Shown in pieces: positions 1 to 6,222 of a DNA stretch of 8,240 bases. Location: contig JBDIAR010000150.1 of assembly GCA_039812545.1 (NCBI GenBank), forward strand, positions 1 through 8,240, given 5' to 3'. The notes beneath the pieces are model-generated. The model made no database searches. It was given only the letters and a program-made list of their open reading frames with translations, and had not been told where the DNA came from. The stretch comes from JBDIAR01 sp039812545. GTDB taxonomy: Bacteria; Actinomycetota; Actinomycetes; Actinomycetales; Dermatophilaceae. Both the position numbers and the translations under genes were made by a program. How positions within the stretch are numbered: position 1 is the first letter of the stretch; each line of letters begins with the position of its first letter.

Positions 1-2
1 TG

Positions 3-1550
3 GGCGGCGGTGCGGGTGGCGGTCAGGGTGGCGGTCACGGCGGCGGGTTAGCTGCCGACCCGGTGATCTCCGCCGCGATCACCTTGGCCGTCGCGATGGC
101 CGCCAAGGCCGCGCTGGCGGCCGCAACCGAGGCGGTGGCCATCCGCACCGGCGCACGGGTGTCCGGCGCGCTGCGGCGATCGCTGATAGACCGGTGGTTG
201 CGGCGCCCCGCCGAGGACCGGCCCGAGACCGCACCGGCGCTTTCGCTGGCGACGGAGGGCGCCGCCGCCGTCGAACCGTACGTGGCTCGCTACCTGCCCG
301 CGCTCGTCGGTGCGGTCGTGCTGCCGTTCGCCGCGATCGCCACGCTGGCCGTCGTCGACTGGCCGTCGGCACTGGTGTGCGTGGCGACCGTCCCGCTCCT
401 GCCGTTCTTCGCCGCCCTGATCGGCGCCACCACGCGCGAGGCGACCAAGGCCCGCTGGCGTACCGATGCCGCGCTCGCCGGCCACTTCCTCGACGTCGTG
501 CGGGGGTTGCCGACCCTGGTCGCCTACGGCCGCGCGCGTGGCCAGGTGGCGACCATCCGCCGGGTCGGGGACGACCACCGGGTCGCGGGCCTGCGGACCT
601 TGCGGCTGGCGTTCTTGTCCTCGGTGGCGCTCGAACTGCTGGCCACGATCTGCGTGGCGATCGTCGCCGTGGTCTGTGGGGTGCGCCTGGCCTGGGGCGA
701 TATGTCGTTGCAGACGGCGTTGACCGCGATTCTCCTGGCTCCAGAGGCGTACTGGCCGATCCGACGGGTCGGAGCCGAGTTCCACAATGCCGCGGACGGT
801 GCGGCGGCCCTGGCGGCCATCCTCGCCGACCTCGACCGTGACAGCGGGCGCGATCTCGCCCGCGGACGTGCCGGCAATTCCGAGGGCCCGGCTGGCCAGG
901 TGTCGAACGAGGTGGCCTCACTGCGTGGGGTCTCCTACCGATATCCGCAGACCGACCGCCAGGTCCTCAGTGGGCTCGACCTCGAGGTGCGTCCGGGGTT
1001 GACGGTGATCACCGGGCCGTCGGGGGTCGGCAAGACCACCCTGCTGGAACTCCTCGCCGGTCTGCGGACGCCGACGTGCGGTTCGGTGTCCGCGCCGCAC
1101 AGCCACCTGGTCTCCCAGCGGCCCTTCCTCGTGGCCGGTACGGTCCGGGACAACCTCACCCTCGGAGGCCCCGCGGGACATGGCTCGGGGGACCCGGCGG
1201 ACGTGCGGCTCAGGGCCGTCCTCGCGGCCGTCGACCTGACCGACGAACTGGCCGGAACGGACCCCGCGCAAGACGTCCTGGACCGCGAACTCGGGGACGA
1301 CGGGTTTGGCTTGTCCGCCGGTCAGCGCGCCCGCCTGGCCGTGGCCCGCGCCTTGCTGGACGAGGATTCGTTGCTCCTGCTCGACGAGCCGACGGCCCAC
1401 CTGGATCCGCGCCAGAGCACCGGCCTGCATGAGGTCATCGTCGCCCAGTCCCGGCGACGTCCCGTCGTGGTCGTCACGCATCGACCAGAACTCGTCGAGC
1501 TGGCCGACTGCGCAGTGGACCTGGCCACCGCCGACCGGTGCGCGCCGTGA
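3..1550 (+). CDS. cydD: CydD, ABC transporter subunit for cytochrome bd assembly (5' partial)
   Basis: One half of the CydDC heterodimeric ABC exporter of the inner membrane, which is required for assembly of cytochrome bd oxidase; the family has been described as a thiol exporter and more recently as a heme transporter. The reading frame is open to the left window edge, so the true start and probably the first membrane helix lie outside; the GTG at 63 is internal. Numbering from the codon at nt 3: a glycine-rich stretch at 1-15, then the membrane domain with the CydD-typical stretches LATEGAAAVEPYVARYLPAL and GHFLDVVRGLPTL. The ATPase domain follows, with Walker A GPSGVGKTT at 338-346, Q-loop Gln372, signature LSAGQ at 437-441, Walker B LLLLDEP at 457-463 with catalytic Glu462, and His493. 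All key nucleotide-binding residues are intact. It overlaps cydC by the GTGA stop/start. The glycine-rich loop is unusual. Confidence 0.93.
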   Translation, partial: GGGAGGGQGGGHGGGLAADPVISAAITLAVAMAAKAALAAATEAVAIRTGARVSGALRRSLIDRWLRRPAEDRPETAPALSLATEGAAAVEPYVARYLPALVGAVVLPFAAIATLAVVDWPSALVCVATVPLLPFFAALIGATTREATKARWRTDAALAGHFLDVVRGLPTLVAYGRARGQVATIRRVGDDHRVAGLRTLRLAFLSSVALELLATICVAIVAVVCGVRLAWGDMSLQTALTAILLAPEAYWPIRRVGAEFHNAADGAAALAAILADLDRDSGRDLARGRAGNSEGPAGQVSNEVASLRGVSYRYPQTDRQVLSGLDLEVRPGLTVITGPSGVGKTTLLELLAGLRTPTCGSVSAPHSHLVSQRPFLVAGTVRDNLTLGGPAGHGSGDPADVRLRAVLAAVDLTDELAGTDPAQDVLDRELGDDGFGLSAGQRARLAVARALLDEDSLLLLDEPTAHLDPRQSTGLHEVIVAQSRRRPVVVVTHRPELVELADCAVDLATADRCAP

Positions 1551-3235
1551 GCGATCGCCGCACATCGCGTCGCCTGATCGGTGCCGGCCTGATCGGTGGT
1601 CTGGCCACGAGCTGTGGGATCGCGTTGACCGCCACCTCCGGCTGGCTGATCGTCCAGGCCAGCACGATGCCACCGATCCTGACCCTGCTGGCGGCCATCG
1701 TCGCGGTCCGGGCGTTTGGGATCGGGCGACCGGTGTTGCGGTATGCCGAACGCATGCTCGCCCACGACGCCGCCTTCACGCGCCTCGTCGAGCGCCGAAC
1801 GATGGTCTACACGCGCCTCGTCCCGCTCACGCCGGCTCGGCTGGGCGCCGGCTCGCGATCGGACGTCCTCACCGCGGTGGTTCGCGATCTGGACGACCAG
1901 GTGTATGCCGCGGTGCGCGTGCTGGTGCCCCTCGTGGGTTTCGCGGTGGCCGCGGTCGTCGCCACGCTGGGCTGTGCGGTGGTGTCGCCGGGCGCGGCCG
2001 CGGTATGCGCGGCACTGGTGGCGGCCCACTCGGCGGGCCTGGCCCTGACCTACCGCGGTGAGCGCAGAACGCAGGACGCCGGCTTGGCGGCCCGCGCCGA
2101 CGCCGCCCGGATCGCGGCCCTCGTGACGAGCAACGCGACTCACGTCCAGGCCGTCCATGGCGGGCCCGACGCCATGCGCCGCCTCGACGACGCCCACGCG
2201 CGGGTGGCCCTGGTGAGCCGGCGCACCGGGGGAACGCGGGCGGCGAGCCTGGCCTGGCAGCACGTGGCCACGGCTGCCGCCACGGTCACCATGGCCGTCA
2301 TCGTCAGCCCTGAGGTCGGGGGTCGACTGTCTTCTCCCGTCGCGGCACTGTTGTTGCTCATCCCCGTCGCGCTCGGCGATGCCGCGGCCGGGCTGCCGGA
2401 CATCGCCACGGCCGCGGCCCGGGCGGTCGGCGCCGGGCACCGGTTGGCCGCGCTCCTGGACCAAGAGCCGGCCGTCCGCGAGGTGCCGGTCGAACAATGG
2501 TTCGGACCGGACCCGAACGACGACCCCGAGCGCCAAGCCGGATCGAGGGCCGATCCCGTGCGCGACGTCGAGCGCACCGCACCGCCGCGGCTGGAGATGT
2601 CAGACGTCACCGCACGCTGGACGATCGGCGATCCGGTGATCGGTCCGCTCGACATCGACCTCGCGCCGGGGTCGCGGGTAGCCGTGGTGGGCCCCAACGG
2701 CTCGGGCAAGTCCACGATTCTCGCGGTCCTGGCCCGCACCCTCGACCCTGACGGAGGGCAGTACCGCGTGGACGGGCGCGAGATGGCCGATTGGCCGGTG
2801 GACGAGATCAGAGGGCGGATCGCCATCGTGGATGACGAACCGCATGTGTTCGACAGCACGGTGCGCGAGAACCTGCGGCTGGCACGACCGGCGGCCACGG
2901 ACACCGACCTCGTCGCAGCGCTGGATCAAGCCGGTCTGATCGGGTGGTTCGCCGCCTTGCCGGCCGGACTGGACACCAGGATCGGCTCCTCGGCGCGAGG
3001 TCTGTCCGGCGGCGAACGAGCCCGACTCGCGATCGCCCGAGCGCTGGTGTCGGCGCGTCCGGTGATCCTGCTCGACGAACCCGTCGCCCACCTCGATCAC
3101 GCCACGGCTCAGCGAGTGCTGGCGGACCTCGCCGAGCACTGGCGGGGACACAGCGTCGTCATGGTGTCGCACCGGCCCGAAGGGCTCGAACGATTCGACA
3201 CCGTCCTGGACACGACCCCACCGCAGGCGCGCTGA
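1547..3235 (+). CDS. cydC: CydC, ABC transporter subunit for cytochrome bd assembly
   Basis: Partner of CydD; the pair forms one exporter with two composite ATP sites and supports maturation of cytochrome bd oxidase. The product is 562 residues, the normal family length: a membrane domain over roughly residues 1-310 (starting RRLIGAGLIGGLATSCGIAL, with the family-like ATSGWLI and AERMLAHDAAF), an acidic linker, and a nucleotide-binding domain. Numbered from 1547: Walker A GPNGSGKST 382-390, signature LSGGE 486-490, Walker B VILLDEP 506-512 with Glu511, and His542. The usual Q-loop Gln is replaced by Asp430 in the segment IVDDEPHVF. I chose the GTG at 1547 because it gives the classic 4-bp GTGA overlap with cydD; a GTG at 1538 would add three residues, and neither has a strong ribosome-binding site. 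Translational coupling to cydD is likely. The next gene is convergent, so the unit ends here. Confidence 0.95.
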   Translation: MSDRRTSRRLIGAGLIGGLATSCGIALTATSGWLIVQASTMPPILTLLAAIVAVRAFGIGRPVLRYAERMLAHDAAFTRLVERRTMVYTRLVPLTPARLGAGSRSDVLTAVVRDLDDQVYAAVRVLVPLVGFAVAAVVATLGCAVVSPGAAAVCAALVAAHSAGLALTYRGERRTQDAGLAARADAARIAALVTSNATHVQAVHGGPDAMRRLDDAHARVALVSRRTGGTRAASLAWQHVATAAATVTMAVIVSPEVGGRLSSPVAALLLLIPVALGDAAAGLPDIATAAARAVGAGHRLAALLDQEPAVREVPVEQWFGPDPNDDPERQAGSRADPVRDVERTAPPRLEMSDVTARWTIGDPVIGPLDIDLAPGSRVAVVGPNGSGKSTILAVLARTLDPDGGQYRVDGREMADWPVDEIRGRIAIVDDEPHVFDSTVRENLRLARPAATDTDLVAALDQAGLIGWFAALPAGLDTRIGSSARGLSGGERARLAIARALVSARPVILLDEPVAHLDHATAQRVLADLAEHWRGHSVVMVSHRPEGLERFDTVLDTTPPQAR

Positions 3236-3298
3236 GCGTGGGTTTGGTCGGGTCGGCGCCCGTCAGTCAGGTTTCGACGGTCCGCCAGGTTTCGTGGA

Positions 3299-3868
3299 TC
3301 AGCGGGTGGCGGCGGACTGGCGGTACAGGAAGGCGGCCATGGCGTTGCGCTGAACCGCTTGGGCAGAGCCGAATGCCGCACCCGTGGAGGTCTGGTACCC
3401 GGTGGAGATCCGCTTGGCGGCCAGCCAGGTGATCTCCTTGTAGAACGGCGAGTTCGGGGCGAGGTCCTTGAACGGTGACACCGACGGCGCGGTGAACGCC
3501 GGCGAGCCCGCGACCCGATACAAGAACGCGGCCATCGCCTCACGGGAGATCTGGGCTTGGGGCTTGAAGTAGACGCCTCCCGAACCGGCCCAGCCATTGG
3601 CGATCCCCTTGGTTTCCAGCCAGGTGATCTCCTTGTAGAACGGCGAGCTGGGGGTCAGGTCGGCGAACGGTGACCGAGCCGGCGCCGTGAACGCGGGCGA
3701 ACCGGCATACCGGTAGATGAAGGCGGCCATCGCCTCGCGGGAGATGGACAACGTCGGGCGGTAGTACCGCGCCGAGCCCACGACCCAGCCGTTGCTGATG
3801 CCCTTGGCGCCGACCCAGCCGATCTCGGAGGCGAACGGCGCGCCCAGATTGACGTCGGCGAATGAAGT
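3299..3868 (-). repeat. Three 195-bp in-gene repeats encoding SLH modules
   Basis: The C-terminal half of the CHAP gene is built of three units with an exact 65-codon period (conserved Phe codons near 3862, 3667 and 3472). Units 2 and 3 share a 32-nt identical stretch (3421-3452 and 3616-3647), and units 1 and 2 share the segment encoding ISREAMAAF plus hydrophobic-YR and AGSPAFTAP. The last unit is more divergent (VQRNAMAAF in place of ISREAMAAF) and ends at the stop codon. Confidence 0.85.
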
Positions 3869-4441
3869 CGCGGACGCCGGAGTTGCCAGGGTCGGCGCCG
3901 CGGCTTCGTCGGCCACGTGAATGAAGCTGGTCGGCATGGCCCGCGAGTCGCTGCGGTCGATGGTGCGGTAGCGGAAACCGTTGCCGGTGATCGAGTCCTC
4001 CGACAAGGTGATCGTCGTCGGCGTCACCGACTCCACGATGGACACGTGACCCCAGCCCGGCGCCCAGGCCGAGCCGTACGCGTACCAGCCGACCGAGCCG
4101 ACGGTCGGAGTCTTGTTGACGGCATACCCCTTGGCGGCGAGCTGACCGCCCCAGGCGCCGGCGTTGCCGTTGATGCCCGGGTTGCCGACGCCCTTCTTGG
4201 CGAGCCGGTATGCCGCGTAGTTCGTGCAGTTGTGGCCGGACCATTGGCCCCACCAAGACTGCGTGTAGGCGGTCGCGTAGCCGTAGTGGGAGTACCCGGC
4301 GGCGCTGCAGGCCGAGAACCCGACGCACATGATCGTGTAGGAGGCCTGGGCCTGTTGCGCGGGCTGCAGGGCCACCGCGGTCAGGCCGACGGCCAGTGCT
4401 GAGACGGCCCGCTTTCGACCACGGACATTACTAACGGCCAC
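3299..4441 (-). CDS. Secreted CHAP-domain peptidoglycan hydrolase with three SLH-type modules
   Basis: A 380-residue exported protein, probably a cysteine amidase or endopeptidase acting on peptidoglycan. The signal peptide has a basic stretch (RGRKR, 7-11), a hydrophobic core (12-25) and an AQA cleavage site after residue 33. The CHAP domain (about 36-178) has the catalytic Cys72 in GHNCTNYAAYR, His132 in GWGHVSIVE and a likely third polar residue near Glu148 (SEDS). Cys39 and Cys45 may form a disulfide. Three SLH-type modules follow, starting at Phe194, Phe259 and Phe324, each with F-x-D, a WL..KGI.NGW-like core and R-x-AMAAF-hydrophobic-YR; such modules usually hold proteins at the cell surface. 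The GTG start at 4441 is supported by AGAGG 8 nt upstream and by the signal peptide that follows. It is a single gene, convergent with cydC and divergent from the phosphatase gene. Its cleavage specificity cannot be read from sequence. Confidence 0.9.
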   Translation of the reverse strand: MAVSNVRGRKRAVSALAVGLTAVALQPAQQAQASYTIMCVGFSACSAAGYSHYGYATAYTQSWWGQWSGHNCTNYAAYRLAKKGVGNPGINGNAGAWGGQLAAKGYAVNKTPTVGSVGWYAYGSAWAPGWGHVSIVESVTPTTITLSEDSITGNGFRYRTIDRSDSRAMPTSFIHVADEAAAPTLATPASATSFADVNLGAPFASEIGWVGAKGISNGWVVGSARYYRPTLSISREAMAAFIYRYAGSPAFTAPARSPFADLTPSSPFYKEITWLETKGIANGWAGSGGVYFKPQAQISREAMAAFLYRVAGSPAFTAPSVSPFKDLAPNSPFYKEITWLAAKRISTGYQTSTGAAFGSAQAVQRNAMAAFLYRQSAATR

Positions 4442-4578
4442 GGAACAAACCTCTTCCTCCCCCGAGGGTTTTCATCAAAGCCCTTACCAGGGGGCCATCG
4501 ACTGGCGAGGCTACCCAGCCATACTGCCGTGGACAAACCTTGGAAATCGCACCACAGGCAACAAAGAAAACTCTGACA
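4442..4578 (-). promoter_or_regulatory. Possible structured 5' leader of the CHAP/SLH gene
   Basis: If transcription starts near 4578, the leader is about 137 nt. By eye it can form a hairpin with arms TGCCTGTGG (4560-4552) and CCACGGCA (4532-4525), eight pairs with one bulged T; a small GGCT/AGCC hairpin (4520-4509); and, near the start codon, a choice of partners for AGGG (4484-4481): CCCT upstream (4492-4489) or CCCT downstream (4468-4465). With the downstream choice, CCCCC (4494-4490) can pair with GGGGG (4463-4459) at the ribosome-binding region. I recognise no known riboswitch class. The transcription start is itself uncertain. Confidence 0.3.
4450..4463 (-). promoter_or_regulatory. Purine-rich ribosome-binding region of the CHAP/SLH gene
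   Basis: On the minus strand this reads GGGGGAGGAAGAGG, ending 8 nt before the GTG at 4441. AGAGG is the best-spaced Shine-Dalgarno element; GGAGG lies further upstream. It fixes the GTG start. The five leading G residues can pair with CCCCC at 4494-4490. Confidence 0.6.
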
Positions 4579-4599
4579 ACAGGAGTAACACCAGTAACA
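4573..4599. repeat. Three imperfect 9-bp tandem repeats
   Basis: On the plus strand the units are CTGACAACA, GGAGTAACA and CCAGTAACA; two contain GTAACA at a 9-bp period. They lie between the CRP-type palindrome and the CHAP gene and overlap the candidate -10 region. Direct repeats of GTAACA/GTCACA type resemble recognition sequences described for the actinobacterial response regulator MtrA, which controls cell-wall hydrolases; this assignment is an inference. Confidence 0.5.
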
Positions 4600-4613
4600 G
4601 CGCCTGAGTTCAA
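4585..4613 (-). promoter_or_regulatory. Candidate promoter of the CHAP/SLH gene
   Basis: On the minus strand, TTGAAC (4613-4608) is followed after 17 nt by TGTTAC (4590-4585), a fair -35 and a weak -10. This predicts a start near 4578 and puts the CRP-type site centre at about -58, close to the class I activation position. A competing -10-like TATAAC (4622-4617) would put the site between -35 and -10, a position expected to repress. I cannot choose between them from sequence alone. Confidence 0.3.
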
Positions 4614-4626
4614 ACCGTTATACGCA

Positions 4627-4644
4627 ATGTGAAATAGATCACAT
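4627..4644. promoter_or_regulatory. CRP/GlxR-type cAMP-receptor binding site
   Basis: An 18-bp site with perfect arms, ATGTGA-N6-TCACAT. The 16-bp core TGTGAAATAGATCACA matches TGTGA-N6-TCACA and also the central TA of the GlxR consensus TGTGANNTANNTCACA. It lies about 190 bp upstream of the CHAP gene and 75 bp upstream of the phosphatase gene, so it could act on either. Mycobacterial CRP is known to control a resuscitation-promoting factor gene, which fits a cell-wall hydrolase target. Confidence 0.8.
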
Positions 4645-4706
4645 CCACTTTCCTGTCCGGTTGATGGTGCTATGTCCGAATCGCTCTTGCGTCGCCGGCG
4701 GCGGGG

Positions 4707-4712
4707 GACAAT
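4707..4712 (+). promoter_or_regulatory. Candidate -10 element for leaderless transcription of the phosphatase gene
   Basis: GACAAT ends 6 nt before the ATG at 4719, the spacing expected if the transcript begins at the start codon. The same GGGACAATG context precedes purB. No good -35 is visible. GGGGG at 4703-4707 could instead be a weak ribosome-binding site, though it is not a good Shine-Dalgarno match. Confidence 0.4.
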
Positions 4713-4718
4713 GGTGGC

Positions 4719-5318
4719 ATGTCCGCGACGGCCGATCCCGAGCACCTGCCCACCTACCGGATCACCATGATCTGCAGCGGGAATATCTGCCGTTCGCCGA
4801 TGGCGGAGGTCGTCCTGGCCGACCTGGTGGCGAACAGCCCGTATGCCGGTGCCGTCGCGGTGGACTCCGCCGGGCTCGGCTCCTGGCACGTCGGCGACGG
4901 GGCCGATCACCGCACGATCCAGGTGCTCGCCGACAACGGTCACGACGGGTCCCGGCATGTCGTCCGGCAGTTCTCCCCGGACTGGTTCGCCGAGCGAGAC
5001 CTGGTCCTGGCCGCCGACAGCAGCCACGTGCGCGACCTGCGACGGCTGGCCGCACGCAGCGGCATACCGGGAGCCGAGGCCAAGGTCGCCTATCTGCGCA
5101 GTTTCGACCCGGCGGCGGTGAGCGCCGGAACGCTTGAGGTGGACGACCCGTGGTACGGCTCGATCCGGGACTTCCGGCGCACCTATGCCGAGGTGACGGG
5201 AGCCTGTCGGGGGATTGTGCAGGCCCTCCCGGAGCTGCTGGCCGCCGGGAGAAGCGCCCGGCCCGGCGACGGTGCCGCCGCCGCCGACGCCGCCGGCGCG
5301 GCCGACGCCGACGGCTGA
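4719..5318 (+). CDS. Low-molecular-weight protein tyrosine phosphatase
   Basis: A 199-residue cytosolic phosphatase of the LMW-PTP family (also containing arsenate reductases), predicted to hydrolyse phosphotyrosine. The active-site loop is CSGNICRS, C-x5-R-S with nucleophile Cys19 and Arg25, preceded by the usual beta-strand YRITMI and followed by PMAE. The general acid is Asp143 in VDDPWYG, followed by the typical helix SIRDFRRTYAEV. The core ends near residue 175; the rest is an Ala/Asp/Gly-rich tail (AAAADAAGAADADG) encoded by GCC/GAC repeats and probably disordered. Start: ATG at 4719; an ATG at 4711 is in another frame. The stop is 2 bp before the VOC gene, so the two are likely cotranscribed. 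Substrates in actinobacteria can include host proteins, kinases or exopolysaccharide enzymes; nothing here says which. No tyrosine kinase gene is nearby. Confidence 0.93.
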   Translation: MSATADPEHLPTYRITMICSGNICRSPMAEVVLADLVANSPYAGAVAVDSAGLGSWHVGDGADHRTIQVLADNGHDGSRHVVRQFSPDWFAERDLVLAADSSHVRDLRRLAARSGIPGAEAKVAYLRSFDPAAVSAGTLEVDDPWYGSIRDFRRTYAEVTGACRGIVQALPELLAAGRSARPGDGAAAADAAGAADADG

Positions 5319-5320
5319 CC

Positions 5321-6151
5321 ATGCCGATCCGCACCGACACCCGCCCGCCCGGCACACCGTGCTGGGCCGAGCTGACCACCGCCGACCCCAGGATCCCGCG
5401 GGCCTTCTACAGCGAGCTGTTCGGCTGGGAGTTCCAGCCGGGGACGGCCGAGACCGGCGGATACACGATCGCCGTGCGCGACGGCATACCGGTCGCCGGC
5501 ATCGCCCTGGCCCGCCCGGGACGACGCGGACCGGCGACCTGGACCACCTTCCTGGCCTCCCCCGACGTCGACGCGGCGGCGGCCCGGGCCCGTGAGCTCG
5601 GCGGCGCCGTCATCGCGACGCCCGGCGCGATCGGGCAGCTGGCTCGCACGGCGCGACTACGCGATCCCGGCGGCGCCGAGTTCGGGGTGTGGCAGGACAC
5701 CGGGCTGGGCGGTTTCGGGCTGGTCGACGAACCGGGGGCGTTCGGCTGGTTCGAGGTGATGACCCGCTCGTATGCCGACTGTGGCCGGTTCTACGCCGAC
5801 ATCTTCGGCGTGGACCTGCGGGCGCAGGCCGACGCCGAGGATGTCGATGTCGAGGGGGAGCCTGCGGGGACCGGGTGGTCGCTGATGTCGACCGCCGAGG
5901 GCGCGGTGGCCGGGCTCGGCGAGATCGACCCGGCATACCCCGCGCAGGTCCCCGCGCACTGGATGGCATACCTCGCCGTCGAACAGCTCGAACTGGCCGT
6001 CGCCCTCGCCCTGGACCACGGCGCCACGCTGCTCGGCGATCCGTACGAGGGAGCCGGCGGGCCCGCGGCCGTGCTGGCCGGGCCGCAGGGCGAGACCTTC
6101 GCGATGGTGCAGCGCCGGGACTCGGGTCCTGACCCACACCGACCGCGCTGA
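5321..6151 (+). CDS. Two-domain VOC (glyoxalase/bleomycin-resistance fold) family protein
   Basis: A 276-residue protein made of two glyoxalase-fold halves, resembling the mycobacterial Cfp30B/Rv0577 type as I remember it. Half 1 (about 10-127) starts GTPCWAELTTAD, continues FYSELFGWEF and ends RLRDPGGAEFGVWQD; half 2 (about 134-268) starts LVDEPGAFGWFEVMT, continues FYADIFGVDL, then HWMAYLAVEQLE and VLAGPQGETFAMVQ. This gives the paired beta-alpha-beta-beta-beta layout. The His and Glu metal ligands of true glyoxalase I are not evident, so enzymatic activity is uncertain; a role in ligand binding or methylglyoxal handling is only inference. The ATG at 5321 lies 2 bp after the phosphatase stop, where the family-conserved N-terminus begins; the frame is open upstream but overlaps the phosphatase gene. 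The stop codon sits within a hairpin shared with the convergent downstream gene. Confidence 0.88.
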   Translation: MPIRTDTRPPGTPCWAELTTADPRIPRAFYSELFGWEFQPGTAETGGYTIAVRDGIPVAGIALARPGRRGPATWTTFLASPDVDAAAARARELGGAVIATPGAIGQLARTARLRDPGGAEFGVWQDTGLGGFGLVDEPGAFGWFEVMTRSYADCGRFYADIFGVDLRAQADAEDVDVEGEPAGTGWSLMSTAEGAVAGLGEIDPAYPAQVPAHWMAYLAVEQLELAVALALDHGATLLGDPYEGAGGPAAVLAGPQGETFAMVQRRDSGPDPHRPR

Positions 6152-6178
6152 TCGAGAGGTGCAGCAGCCGATCAGCGC
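6145..6178. terminator. Hairpin between convergent genes, possible terminator
   Basis: GCGCTGATCG (6145-6154) and CGATCAGCGC (6169-6178) are perfect 10-bp inverted arms with a 14-nt loop. The left arm contains the VOC stop codon (6149-6151). It sits between two convergent genes, where a bidirectional terminator is expected. No T-tract follows on either strand, so intrinsic termination is not certain. Confidence 0.5.
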
Positions 6179-6222
6179 CGGTTCGACCAGGTCAGCCCAG
6201 TTCGAGACGTTCAGTCGCCGCC

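Noticed and set aside
48..785. Long minus-strand open frame antisense to cydD
   Set aside because: Arg/Gly/Asp-rich low-complexity translation typical of the antisense of a GC-rich gene; CydD on the other strand is clear.
3282..3312. CCGCCA/TGGCGG hairpin between cydC and the CHAP gene
   Set aside because: The stem is only 6 bp with a 19-nt loop, reaches into the CHAP coding end, and is easily expected by chance in this GC content. The 63-bp gap otherwise shows nothing clear.
4442..4580. c-di-AMP (ydaO) riboswitch before the CHAP gene
   Set aside because: Biologically plausible, but I could not find the conserved elements such as GGGGUGAAUC or the CCGACAGCUAACC-like 3' part. An Infernal search with the Rfam model would settle it.
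5272..5314. GCC/GAC-rich simple repeat as a mobile or regulatory element
   Set aside because: It is just the low-complexity Ala/Asp tail of the phosphatase.
4431..5357. Minus-strand open frame across the CHAP leader and phosphatase gene
   Set aside because: It overlaps a clear phosphatase on the other strand and regulatory DNA, and its translation has no recognisable domain.
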